This document shows positions 26,672-34,573 of a DNA stretch of 64,000 nucleotides, one piece after another. The first letter of the stretch is position 1; each line of letters begins with the position of its first letter. Position numbers and translations under genes: made by a program. The notes beneath the pieces were generated by a model. That model was not told where the DNA came from. It did no database searches and saw only the letters and a program-made list of their open reading frames with translations. This stretch comes from Palsa-739 sp036512155 (GTDB taxonomy: Bacteria; Actinomycetota; Thermoleophilia; Gaiellales; Gaiellaceae). The DNA is taken from assembly GCA_036512155.1 (NCBI GenBank), contig DATCBD010000039.1:18361-82360 (forward strand). Reading direction: 5' to 3'.

Positions 26672-27332
26672 CTAACCCGCGGGTACAAGCGCGGAGTCGC
26701 TCTCCGGCGCCGGACGACGCTCGCGGGCGACGGTGAAGAATGCGTCGACGACGGTGGGTGCGAACTGCGTCCCGCGGGCGCGGAGGATCTCGTCCGCGGC
26801 CTCGTCGGTCGAGCGGGCACGGCTGTATGGCCGCTCGGTCGTCATCGCGTCCCAGGCGTCCGCGAGCCCGACGATGGCGGCTTCGAGCGGGATCTCAGGA
26901 CCGGCGAGGCCCGCCGGATATCCGGCGCCGTCCCACCGCTCGTGGTGGTGGCGGATGAACGAGATCATGCGGACGCGCGACCCGAGGATGTGCTGCAGCG
27001 CCGAGGTCGCTGTCGAGCGGGAAGCGGTGGCCGATGCGGCTCGTGTCGAGGGTCGTCCACGCGAGCGTGCCGTCGGCGCGCCAGACCTTAATGCTGACGA
27101 CGTCGGGCTGCCCGCGGAGGACGCGCAGCATCGTCGCCGAGATCCAGTGGGTCGTCACGACCTGGTTGTTGTGCACAAGCACGGGGCCGAGGACGCCGTC
27201 GTCGACGTACTGCGAGAGGGACGTCCGCTCCTCGCCGAGCGCCTGGCTCCGCAGCGTCCGCGTGAGCATCGAGCCGAGGGGGAAGGCCGCTGCGATGAGG
27301 ATCGTCGCCGACGCGACGACGAACAGGCGCAT
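26672..27332 (-). pseudogene. Remnant of a membrane sensor HD-GYP phosphodiesterase
   Basis: Two pieces of one gene lie end to end in different frames. The 5' part (27332 to ~27010) has a TM helix (MRLFVVASATILIAAAFPLG) and start of an extracellular sensor ending near GHRFPLDSDLG. The 3' part (about 27005 to 26672) is the second half of an HD-GYP domain: ILGSRVRMISFIRHHHERWDGAGYP, IVGLADAWDAMTTERPY, ending in a short tail. The second TM, linker and the HD half of the catalytic domain are missing, so an internal deletion with frame change has joined them at about 27005. A c-di-GMP hydrolase function is therefore lost. Confidence 0.75.
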
Positions 27333-27397
27333 GAGGGTCAGCGAGCCCTCCAGCCGCGTCGCTTCTCCGGCTTGAGGCCTCCATACACTCCTCGGGA

Positions 27398-28591
27398 ATG
27401 GACCTCGATCTCGTCTTCCTGGGAACGTCCGCCTCGATGCCCACCGCCAGGCGGGCTCCGGCGGCGATCCTGCTGCGCCGCGGCGGCGAGCGGCTCCTGT
27501 TCGACTGCGCCGAGGGGACGCAGCGGCAGCTCCAGCGCTCGGCCGTCGGCCTCCCGGAGATCGAGGAGATCTTCCTCACCCACCTCCATGCCGACCACGT
27601 GCTCGGGCTACCGGGGATGCTCAAGACGTTCGCCCTCCGGGGGCGCGAGCAGCTCGGGCTCACCGTGTACGGGCCGCGCGGGGTGCGCGACCTGTTCGGG
27701 AACCTCAAGCCGTTCCTTGGCCGCTTGCCGTATCCCCTGACGATCGTCGAGCTCGCGCCCGGCGACGTCTTGGAGCGAGGGGAGTACAAGATCGAGGCCT
27801 TCGCGGTCGACCACGGCGTGTCCGCCGTCGGGTACGCGCTCGTCGAGGAGGAGCGGCCGGGCCGCTTCGACGTCGCCGCGGCCGATGCGCTCGGGGTGCC
27901 GCCGGGGCCGGAGCGGGGGATCCTGCAAGGCGGCGACCCGGTCACGCTCACGGACGGCCGAGTGATCACGCCGGACGCGGTGCTCGGCCCGGCGCGGCCG
28001 GGGCGGAAGCTCGCGCTCACAGGTGACACGGCGCCGGCGCCGAGCGTGATCCAGGCGGCGTACCAGGCCGACCTGCTCGTGCACGAGGCGACGTTCGGCG
28101 ACGAGGACAAGGAACGCGCGCGCGAGACGTTGCACGCGACCGCCGCGGAGGCGGCGCAGGTGGCGAAGCTCGCCGAGGTGAAGCTCCTCGCGATCACGCA
28201 CCTGTCGCCGCGATACGCCGGCGGCGAGCTCGTGCGCGAGGCGCGGGCGACCTTCCCGGAGACGGTGGCTCCGCGCGACTTCGACACGATCGAGGTTCCA
28301 TACGCCGAGCGCGGCGCTCCGCTGCTCGTGAAGCGCGGTGGAGCCGCGCCGGAGCGGACGGCCTATGATCCGAGCGCGATGAGCCGCTTGGTCCAGGTCG
28401 CGACAGCAGGCGACGTCACCGAGGCCGAGGAGCTGCAGGAGCTCCTACGCAACGCCGGCATCGAGGCGGGGCTCGAGCCGGTCGACAACGAAGACGGCCT
28501 GAACGTGATGGTCCCCGAAGGTGCACTCGAGGCTGCGCAGGACGCGATCGAGGCGTTGAGCGAGCCCGACGACATCATCTCGGAGCCGTAG
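27398..28591 (+). CDS. rnz: Ribonuclease Z fused to a C-terminal DUF2007 domain
   Basis: A 397-residue protein. Residues 1-~310 are tRNase Z: FLGTSASMPTARRAPAAIL, zinc motif THLHADHVLGLPG, AVDHGVSAVGYAL, LTGDTAP, HEATF and ITHLSPRY. It matures tRNA 3' ends. Residues ~328-397 (MSRLVQVATAGDVTEAEELQ ... DAIEAL) match the small DUF2007 'signal-transducing' domain normally found as a separate protein. An in-frame ATG at 28379 begins that domain, so a second product from internal initiation is possible. ATG 27398. Confidence 0.92.
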   Translation: MDLDLVFLGTSASMPTARRAPAAILLRRGGERLLFDCAEGTQRQLQRSAVGLPEIEEIFLTHLHADHVLGLPGMLKTFALRGREQLGLTVYGPRGVRDLFGNLKPFLGRLPYPLTIVELAPGDVLERGEYKIEAFAVDHGVSAVGYALVEEERPGRFDVAAADALGVPPGPERGILQGGDPVTLTDGRVITPDAVLGPARPGRKLALTGDTAPAPSVIQAAYQADLLVHEATFGDEDKERARETLHATAAEAAQVAKLAEVKLLAITHLSPRYAGGELVREARATFPETVAPRDFDTIEVPYAERGAPLLVKRGGAAPERTAYDPSAMSRLVQVATAGDVTEAEELQELLRNAGIEAGLEPVDNEDGLNVMVPEGALEAAQDAIEALSEPDDIISEP

Positions 28592-28635
28592 CGGGTTCCC
28601 GCTTCAGGCAGCAACACACTCGGGCATGAGACGAG

Positions 28636-29058
28636 TTAATTCGTCGGCGGACCAACAGGCAGGTGGACGTCCTCGGTCTTCGCGCGCCTGAGCGCCCCGA
28701 TGGCGATCACGATCGAGAGGACGAGCCCGAGCCACGCGGGCCAGTGGCGCGCCGTGCTGTGCGAGAGGAACGTGATGACGGTGAACACGAGCAGCAGGAG
28801 CGCGAGCGACGCCGACACGAGTCCGGCGGACAGCGACGCGAGCTCGATCTTCACGCCGAAGTAGCGCGCCGCCTCCCACAGCAGGACGGCGAAGGCGAGC
28901 AAGCCGGCGACGATGCCGATGCCGTGCCACTCGTCCACGCCGACGGTGAAGCCGGCAACGCTGACCTGCTGCCAGTCGAGGAACGAGATGATCAGGTAGA
29001 GGAGGCTTCCGCCGATGACCATCTGCAGCTCGCGCGGGAGCTTCGTGATGCGGTCCAT
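28636..29058 (-). CDS. Four-TM membrane protein of unknown function
   Basis: A 140-residue protein: MDRITKLPRELQMVIGGSLLYLIISFLDW and then TM helices in GIGIVAGLLAFAVLLWEAARYF, LVSASLALLLLVFTVITFL and PAWLGLVLSIVIAIGAL. The start is set by the strong ribosome site GGAAAGGA ahead of ATG 29058. Family not recognised; likely a small inner-membrane protein with both ends in the cytoplasm. Confidence 0.75.
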   Translation of the reverse strand: MDRITKLPRELQMVIGGSLLYLIISFLDWQQVSVAGFTVGVDEWHGIGIVAGLLAFAVLLWEAARYFGVKIELASLSAGLVSASLALLLLVFTVITFLSHSTARHWPAWLGLVLSIVIAIGALRRAKTEDVHLPVGPPTN

Positions 29059-29454
29059 TGTGGGTCCTTTCCGGCCGGGGGGTTGTCCGGGAGTGTGAAC
29101 GCGCCGCCGGACGGCCAACGGTGTGTCCCGTGACTTTCGCAGTGATCCTTTCGCGGTGATGGTTTTGCGCCGACGCGATCGCGGGCGTTCGTCCCGGTTG
29201 GGCTTCGCGGTCGGCCGTCGAGCCTGGAGCGAGACGATGCCTATCGCCGTTGGTGCCCGCGTCAACGGGTGCGGCCAGCCGGGTCGATCGCGAATGCGGC
29301 GACGCCGCCGGCGGCTAGGCCGCGTCCGTATGGCTGCCAGCTCTCACGCTGTTGCTGCTTCTGAAGGCGCCGCCGTAGGTGCTCGTGAAGAACAACCAAA
29401 TCCATAACTTGTTGGGCGGGTGGCCTGACGGTGTTGCGACGAGGCTCTGGGTGT
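29059..29454. other. 396-base gap without a convincing gene
   Basis: Base composition and codon periodicity are less regular than around it. A 94-codon plus-strand frame (29123-29407) is Arg-rich, lacks a ribosome site and resembles nothing known. I see no strong hairpin or repeat. Confidence 0.5.
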
Positions 29455-29862
29455 TTAGGCGATCGGGTGTGAGCTTCGGAAGCTAACGACTACGTGGGTC
29501 GTGTGTCCGGCGCGGATGCGCAGGGCGAGCTTGGGGCCTTCCGGAGTCCCGCTTTGCGCGAGCGGCGTGATCACGTATGGGCCGGCCGGGAGCGCGATCG
29601 AGAACAGGGCTTGCGCGTTGGCGGCGACGATGCGGGCGTGCGGGCCTGGCTGGCCGCTCGCTGTGGACTTGGCGATGGAGAAGTGGGCGTTCGGTAGCGG
29701 CCGCGTCGGCTTACAGCTTGAGCCGGGCCGCTCGGCTGGGCAGCCGATCGAGATCTCGGTCTGACCGGCGAGGTGTCCGGAGGGAGCCGTCCCTCCGGCC
29801 GCTGCTGCCGTTCCCGCCAGGAGCGGCGCGGCGATCATGATCGACATGAACCTGCTGCTCAA
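29455..29862 (-). CDS. Secreted protein of unknown function
   Basis: A 135-residue exported protein: signal peptide with MSIMIAAPLLAGTAAAAGG, then a small beta-rich domain (TEISIGCPAERPGSSCKPTRPLP, IVAANAQALFSIALPAGPYVITPL, LALRIRAGHTTHVVVSF) resembling carboxypeptidase-regulatory or prealbumin-like folds. Two cysteines may form a disulphide. The TTG at 29862 is favoured because AAAGGA stands 5-6 bases before it. Divergent from the large secreted protein at 30171. Confidence 0.7.
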   Translation of the reverse strand: MSSRFMSIMIAAPLLAGTAAAAGGTAPSGHLAGQTEISIGCPAERPGSSCKPTRPLPNAHFSIAKSTASGQPGPHARIVAANAQALFSIALPAGPYVITPLAQSGTPEGPKLALRIRAGHTTHVVVSFRSSHPIA

Positions 29863-30170
29863 TCGTTCCTTTCCCGCGCGGGCTACTCGTGGTGAGGGCA
29901 GTGTGCCGGAACTCTTTGTAGTGCCCGTCAGCTTCTGGTCGGAAACTCTTTCTGTGGGGCCGGCCGGGTTCTCGGCCCGGCGCGCTGCGTGTGTCCGGCC
30001 TTGGCTTGGGAAACGTCGTATATTGCCCGGCGTCTGTCACTTCGGAGCACGGGAGCGGGGAGGTGGAGACCATGGAGGGCCAGCGGGACTGGCGCGGGAT
30101 TGTCTCCGGCTCGCGTTCGTGCACCCATCCGGGCGATGCCCAGTGGGGTCGGCCCAGGGAGGAGAGAGTT
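29863..30170 (+). other. Divergent upstream region of two exported proteins
   Basis: 308 bases between two divergently transcribed genes. A TATATT at 30019-30024 is the best -10 for the plus-strand gene but no good -35 fits it. A CCGGG...CCCGG hairpin lies near 29965-29981. In-frame codons open upstream of 30171 do not form a signal peptide and are ignored. Confidence 0.4.
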
Positions 30171-31943
30171 ATGCGGACTGCTATTCGGTGGCGTCGGCTG
30201 GCGGCTTTGACCGCCGGCGTTGCGAGTGGCGGGTTGGTGCTTGCTGTGGGCGCGGCCCAGGGCGCAGGCCCTGGCTCCGGGTCGTCGGTTCCGAGCCCGA
30301 TCGTGTACACGACCTCGCAGGTGCCGCTGGTTATCACGGGTCAGAGCGACCTCAGCTCTGGGGCGGCTTCGACCGTGGCGGCTGCTTCGCCTTTGACGGT
30401 GCCGCCCCCTGGCTTACCGCAGCTCGTCGTTCCGTTGCTCCTGCCGCCTCACTCGGGCGTGACGGCGAACGCCGCCCCGGCCGCGAAGAGTTCGTCCGGT
30501 CCGACGGCGATCACGCCCGGCACCTACCCGAAGACGGTGGCCTTCCCTGGCATCAGCGGCCAGCAGAGCGCGGCTGCCGAGGGCTACTACCTTGAGCCAC
30601 CCGATCAGGGCCTCTGTGTCGGTGGCAAGGGCGGTCCCAACGCCACGGTGATCGAGTTCATCAACAACACGCTGCAGGCGTTCTCGCCGTCGGGCGCACC
30701 CGAGTCGCAGGTGATCCCGAGCGCTCAGCTCTTCGACCTGCCCGCGGATGCCTTCCTGTCGGATCCGCGCTGCTACTGGGACCGCGACACCAGTCGCTGG
30801 TACTTCCAGGAGTTCACCTCCGGAATCCCGGCGACGCAGTACATCGCCGTCAGCCAGACGAGCGACGCGCTCGGCAAGTACACCGTCTTCCAGTTCGACA
30901 CGACGGACGCGAGTGCTCCGCCGGCATCAAACTGCCCGTGCTTCGGTGACTTCGACCAGCAGGGCGCCGACAATAACGGCTATTACATCGCGACGAACGA
31001 GTTCAGCAACGTCACCGGCCAGTTCAACGGCGCCGATATCTGGGCGATGTCGAAGGAGCAGCTCGCTCAGGCGGCGGACTCGAAGGCGGCGCCGCCACCG
31101 GTCGACAGGTACGCGGTGACCAGCGACCAGTTCGGGTTGCCGTACCACGTCTCGCCCGCGGACACACCGCCGGACGGTGCGTACTTCCACGACACGGAGT
31201 TCTTCGTCGAGTCGAACTCCGACGCCAATTCGGACAACCACCTGCTCGTCTACGACATGACCAACACGCAGCTCCTGGACTCGGGCGGCTTCCCCTCGCT
31301 CGCAGCCTCGAGCCTGACGACGCAGGGCTACAGTGCTCCGCCGAACGCGAACCAGCCGGCGGGGATCTGCCCGACGTGCACTGTCGATGCTGACTTCAAC
31401 GCGGTGCAGGAAGTCACGGAGGCGCACGGCACGCTCTACGCCGAGCTCGACAGCGGCACGCCCCCGTTCACGCAGGCGTTCCCGGGAACGGGACCGGCGC
31501 AAGCCGAGTGGTTCATCCTTGACGCCAAGCAGAACAAGCCGCAGTCGGTGGCGCTGGATAACCAGGGAGTCGTCTCGAACCCCAACGACAGCTTCCTCTA
31601 TCCCGACATCGCCGTCGACGGCGCCGGGGACGGGTTCATGCTCTTCTCGGTCTCGGGCGCCGACTTTTACCCGAGCCCGGGCTACATCGCCTTCGACAAG
31701 CACAACGGACCTAGTGGATCCGCGTTGTTGCCGGCGCAAGGCGTGAACGACGAAGATGGCTTCACCTGCTACCCGCCCTTCGGCACCCTGGGCAGTACCT
31801 CTTCGGACTGCCGCTGGGGCGACTACTCGATGGGCGTCGCCTTCGGCCAGCGCATCTTCATGGCCGCCGAGTACATCCCGCCGCCCGGCACCCCGACGGT
31901 GGTGAACTGGGGCACCTACATGTGGAACGCTCCTCCCAAATAA
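30171..31943 (+). CDS. Large secreted protein, orphan family
   Basis: A 590-residue exported protein. It has a long signal peptide (MRTAIRWRRLAALTAGVASG...), a low-complexity Ser/Pro/Ala linker to about residue 125, and a folded part rich in aromatic and Asp residues with repeated blade-like units (PRCYWDRDTSRWYFQEF, GDFDQQGADNNGYYIATNEF, YPDIAVDGAGDGFMLFSVSG, GDYSMGVAFGQRIFMAAEY), suggesting a beta-propeller. Cys pairs (NCPCFGD, ICPTCTVD) could form disulphides. No enzyme motif seen. Start at ATG 30171 behind GGAGGAGAG. A strong terminator follows. Confidence 0.75.
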   Translation: MRTAIRWRRLAALTAGVASGGLVLAVGAAQGAGPGSGSSVPSPIVYTTSQVPLVITGQSDLSSGAASTVAAASPLTVPPPGLPQLVVPLLLPPHSGVTANAAPAAKSSSGPTAITPGTYPKTVAFPGISGQQSAAAEGYYLEPPDQGLCVGGKGGPNATVIEFINNTLQAFSPSGAPESQVIPSAQLFDLPADAFLSDPRCYWDRDTSRWYFQEFTSGIPATQYIAVSQTSDALGKYTVFQFDTTDASAPPASNCPCFGDFDQQGADNNGYYIATNEFSNVTGQFNGADIWAMSKEQLAQAADSKAAPPPVDRYAVTSDQFGLPYHVSPADTPPDGAYFHDTEFFVESNSDANSDNHLLVYDMTNTQLLDSGGFPSLAASSLTTQGYSAPPNANQPAGICPTCTVDADFNAVQEVTEAHGTLYAELDSGTPPFTQAFPGTGPAQAEWFILDAKQNKPQSVALDNQGVVSNPNDSFLYPDIAVDGAGDGFMLFSVSGADFYPSPGYIAFDKHNGPSGSALLPAQGVNDEDGFTCYPPFGTLGSTSSDCRWGDYSMGVAFGQRIFMAAEYIPPPGTPTVVNWGTYMWNAPPK

Positions 31944-31973
31944 CTCGCTAGCCGGGGAGCCAGAAGCGATCGA

Positions 31974-32006
31974 AGAGGCCCGGGTAGCGGCACTGCCCGG
32001 GCCTCT
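31974..32006 (+). terminator. Hairpin terminator after the large secreted protein
   Basis: GAGGCCCGGG (31975-31984) pairs perfectly with CCCGGGCCTC (31996-32005) around an 11-base loop, 31 bases after the stop; followed by TTCCC only. Confidence 0.7.
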
Positions 32007-32131
32007 TCCCGACTGACGAGAAGACGTAGCGGCCTTGAAGCCGCTCCCTTCTATACGCAAGCCTGCCTCCCCTAGACCACAGTCGGTCTACACGGCGACG
32101 GCGGAGGCGGCCTAGACGGGCCTTGTCCATA

Positions 32132-32225
32132 GCGAGAGAATCCGGCCCTGCACCCGGATCATCCCTCTCGCCGAGTGTGGACTGCGGAACATCCCCGCGC
32201 CGTGCGGGATGAGCGCGGCGCGGGG
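32132..32225. other. Two palindromes in the 32.0-32.37 kb gap
   Basis: GCGAGAGAATCCGG at 32132 pairs, with a bulge, to CCGGATcatcccTCTCGC ending at 32171; CCCCGCGCCG (32193-32202) pairs perfectly with CGGCGCGGGG (32216-32225). No convincing gene is present between 31944 and 32367; the second hairpin may end transcription of the VOC gene on the minus strand. Confidence 0.45.
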
Positions 32226-32367
32226 CTCTGACGAGGTCATTCTTGCGCTGTGCGCCACGGGAGCTACTTCCTTCTCGATTTCGTGGGTCGGCTCGGGGCT
32301 AGCAAGCCCGATGGCTACGTTCTCGGCTCGAAGCCGCCGGCGACGCGCAGAGAGGAGAACGGGAGGC

Positions 32368-32775
32368 TCAATGCGCTATCTCCCAGATGTGACCACCGGG
32401 ATCGCGAAAGCTCGCGGTGCGGATTCCCCAGGGCCGATCCATCGGGCCGTTCAGGAGCTCAACACCGCGCCGCCGCAGTTCCTCACACATCGCGTCGACA
32501 TCCTGAACGCCGAGCGTGAACTGGAACCGAGCCCCGGCTTCGGAAGACGCCACGATTGCCGGCTCGATCAGCTCTGGCGCCTCGGTTACCTTCAGCAGGT
32601 TGATGAGTGTTTCGCCGAAGCGGAATACCGCTGAGTTCTCGTCCTCGAACACCACCGGCAATCCGAACACCTCGAGGTAAAAGCGCTTCGCCTCCGCCAG
32701 GTCCTCCACGAAGAGCGTGATCGCAGCGATAGCTCCGGGCCACGCTCCGTCTTTCCCTTCAACCGATTCGTCCAC
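32368..32775 (-). CDS. VOC/glyoxalase-fold protein
   Basis: A 135-residue glyoxalase/bleomycin-resistance-type protein: AIAAITLFVEDLAEAKRFYLEVFGLPVVFED in the first beta-alpha-beta unit, FTLGVQDVDAMCEELRRRGVELL and the closing TASFRDPGGHIWEIAH. The substrate is unknown. I favour GTG 32775, which follows GAGAGGGAG; longer starts at 32796 or 32817 are possible but have no such site. Downstream of a PPOX-type gene on the same strand. Confidence 0.85.
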   Translation of the reverse strand: MDESVEGKDGAWPGAIAAITLFVEDLAEAKRFYLEVFGLPVVFEDENSAVFRFGETLINLLKVTEAPELIEPAIVASSEAGARFQFTLGVQDVDAMCEELRRRGVELLNGPMDRPWGIRTASFRDPGGHIWEIAH

Positions 32776-32813
32776 TTGCTCCCTCTCTCGATTCATGGGC
32801 CAGGCGACGCCTG

Positions 32814-33272
32814 TCAATCAACCAGACTCGGCAGAGCGGGAGAAATCATCGCGGAGAGATCCCAGACGCGCGGGTCGCCCGCATCCAGACGCACGACGAC
32901 ACCGGGATGGGAGCGTCGCTCGCCGGCGAACCGCTTCCCGGCTTCGATGCCCAAATACCGTCCGGCGATCGCTTCACGCACGGCCGTGACGTCACCTTCG
33001 ACGAGCTCGGGGACACCGCGCACCTCGACGCCGCGGAACGGCGGGACTGCCTCGAACACAACGAGAATGCATCGCCGGTCGCGAGCCAGGTGGCGCAACT
33101 TGATGTCGCCCTCGGCCACGACGACTTCCAACGCTCCGTCAGCCCAACGAAACCATACGGGCGATACCAACGCGCTCCCGTCTGCGCGATACGTCGTGAG
33201 GACTGCGGGCGAAGGACTCTCGAAGAGGGTCTGAAACCGCGCTGTCCAGTCCTCACGTTCAAGCGAGCGCAT
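32814..33272 (-). CDS. Pyridoxamine 5'-phosphate oxidase-like (split-barrel) protein
   Basis: A 152-residue split-barrel flavin/F420-binding-type protein: AVLTTYRADGSALVSPVWFRWADGALEVVV, KLRHLARDRRCILVVFE, VRGVPELVEGDVTAVREAIAGRYLG. Such proteins in actinobacteria are often F420-dependent reductases (TIGR03618-like). ATG 33272 lies within the 3' end of the MBL-fold gene (overlap 14 bases), so the two are coupled. Confidence 0.85.
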   Translation of the reverse strand: MRSLEREDWTARFQTLFESPSPAVLTTYRADGSALVSPVWFRWADGALEVVVAEGDIKLRHLARDRRCILVVFEAVPPFRGVEVRGVPELVEGDVTAVREAIAGRYLGIEAGKRFAGERRSHPGVVVRLDAGDPRVWDLSAMISPALPSLVD

Positions 33273-33900
33273 GCTCGACCGCGGCCCGGTCCGTCGGCTC
33301 GCCGTGGGCGGGCAGCACGAGCTCGACCGGCAGCTCGAGCAGCGGACGAAGCTGGTGGGCGACATCGTCGCGCGTGACGTGCTTTCGACCGCCGAGCTGG
33401 ATGTCCAATCCGTCGCCGAAGTCGGAAAGCGAGTCGCCGGTGACGATCGCGTTGATCGCCGGCAGCCAGAGGATGAGATCGTTGTCCTCGCGGCCTGCGT
33501 ACGCGTGGATGCCGAACGGCCACGCTCCGGGACCGTGGAAGTGCCCTTCGCCTTCGCCCGCACGCAGCCAGGTGAGGTCGTCGCTCTCCATGCCGCGCAC
33601 GCGCTCGGGGTCGATGCCGAACTTCTCGACCCAGTCCTGCCAGGTGTCGGCGGGCGGCGTATGCACCGGGAGGCCGAGCCGGCGCGCGTCGCGCTCGTGG
33701 TACGGCGCGGTCAAAACGACGGCGGTCGCACGCTCGCGCAGCTCGTCGGGAACGGAGAGCGGGTCGAACAGCAGGAAATCGTCGCCAAGGTCGATCGCGT
33801 ACGACGAGACGAGCTCCGGCCACCATTGCTCCTCATCCCAGTCGGGATGCCGCGACGTCCAGTGCCAAAGGCCGGGCTGCAGCTCGCGCACGGCGGGCAT
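33259..33900 (-). CDS. Metallo-beta-lactamase-fold protein
   Basis: A 213-residue MBL-fold protein: GLWHWTSRHPDW, SSYAIDLGDDFLLFDPL, VVLTAPYHERDARRLG, GDSLSDFGDGLDI and LVLPAHGEPT. The canonical HxHxDH is reduced to YHERDA, with the first His missing, so the metal site is altered. It resembles actinobacterial MBL-fold proteins of unknown substrate. ATG 33900 diverges from the pyr operon. Confidence 0.82.
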   Translation of the reverse strand: MPAVRELQPGLWHWTSRHPDWDEEQWWPELVSSYAIDLGDDFLLFDPLSVPDELRERATAVVLTAPYHERDARRLGLPVHTPPADTWQDWVEKFGIDPERVRGMESDDLTWLRAGEGEGHFHGPGAWPFGIHAYAGREDNDLILWLPAINAIVTGDSLSDFGDGLDIQLGGRKHVTRDDVAHQLRPLLELPVELVLPAHGEPTDRAAVEHALA

Positions 33901-33952
33901 CCTACGTCCATCCGTCAGGGCCGCTAGTGTTGCGTCGGCACGAACCCTTTAA

Positions 33953-33978
33953 CCCGGTCCAGCGAGGCCGGAAAGGAG
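33953..33978 (+). promoter_or_regulatory. PyrR-binding-type hairpin overlapping the pyrR ribosome site
   Basis: CCCGGTCCAGCGAGGCCGG at 33953-33971 forms a stem with loop sequence matching the PyrR RNA-recognition pattern (UCC-N-GNGAGG), and the stem runs directly into GGAAAGGAG, five bases before ATG 33983. Established model: in mycobacteria PyrR-UMP binding here blocks translation of the pyr operon. Confidence 0.7.
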
Positions 33979-33982
33979 TCGA

Positions 33983-34573
33983 ATGACGACGCACGCCCCC
34001 GAAACGTCGGGGAAGGTCCTGCTCGACGCGGAAGCGCTGTCGCGGACGCTTTCCCGCATCGCCCACGAGATCATCGAGGCGAACCCGGAGCTTGACGAGG
34101 TCGCGCTCGTCGGCATCCAGACGCGCGGCGTGCCGCTCGCGCAACGGCTGGCGCGACTGATCGAGGAGCGCGCCGGCGAGGCGCCGCAGCTCGGCGCCGT
34201 CGACATCACCTTCTACCGCGACGACGTCCACGTGCGCGGAGGCGAAGCGCCCCTGCACGCGCAGCCGATCGTCCGCGAGACATTGCTCGACTTCCCGCTC
34301 GAGGGCCGGACGGTCGTGCTCGTCGACGACGTCCTCTACACCGGCCGCACGATCCGCGCCGCGATCGAGGCGCTCTTCGACTACGGCCGCCCTGCGCGCG
34401 TCCAGCTTGCGGTCCTCGTCGACCGCGGTCACCGCGAGTTGCCCATCCGCCCCGACTACGTCGGCAAGAACCTGCCGACGGCGCGCAGCGAGCGCATCCA
34501 GGTGCAGCTCGTCGAGATCGACGAGGTCGACTCCGTCCTGCTCGTCTCCGTGCCCGAGGAGGAATCCCGATGA
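33983..34573 (+). CDS. pyrR: Pyr operon regulator / uracil phosphoribosyltransferase
   Basis: A 196-residue type I phosphoribosyltransferase fold. LVGIQTRGVPLAQRLARLIE, the DITFYRDDV segment and the PRPP loop VVLVDDVLYTGRTIRAA are typical of PyrR, which represses pyr genes by binding their leader RNA with UMP. First gene of the operon; a candidate binding hairpin lies directly upstream. Overlaps pyrB by 4 bases. Confidence 0.95.
   Translation: MTTHAPETSGKVLLDAEALSRTLSRIAHEIIEANPELDEVALVGIQTRGVPLAQRLARLIEERAGEAPQLGAVDITFYRDDVHVRGGEAPLHAQPIVRETLLDFPLEGRTVVLVDDVLYTGRTIRAAIEALFDYGRPARVQLAVLVDRGHRELPIRPDYVGKNLPTARSERIQVQLVEIDEVDSVLLVSVPEEESR

Noticed and set aside
28379..28591. DUF2007 part as a separate gene
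   Set aside because: The frame is continuous with RNase Z with no stop; kept as one fused gene with possible internal start.
29123..29407. 94-codon Arg-rich plus-strand frame
   Set aside because: No ribosome site, no recognisable domain, irregular third-position GC.
29991..30170. 60-residue N-terminal extension of the large secreted protein
   Set aside because: It would bury the signal peptide; ATG 30171 has a strong ribosome site.
31948..32130. 60-codon minus-strand frame after the secreted protein
   Set aside because: Includes the terminator hairpin and shows no protein-like composition.
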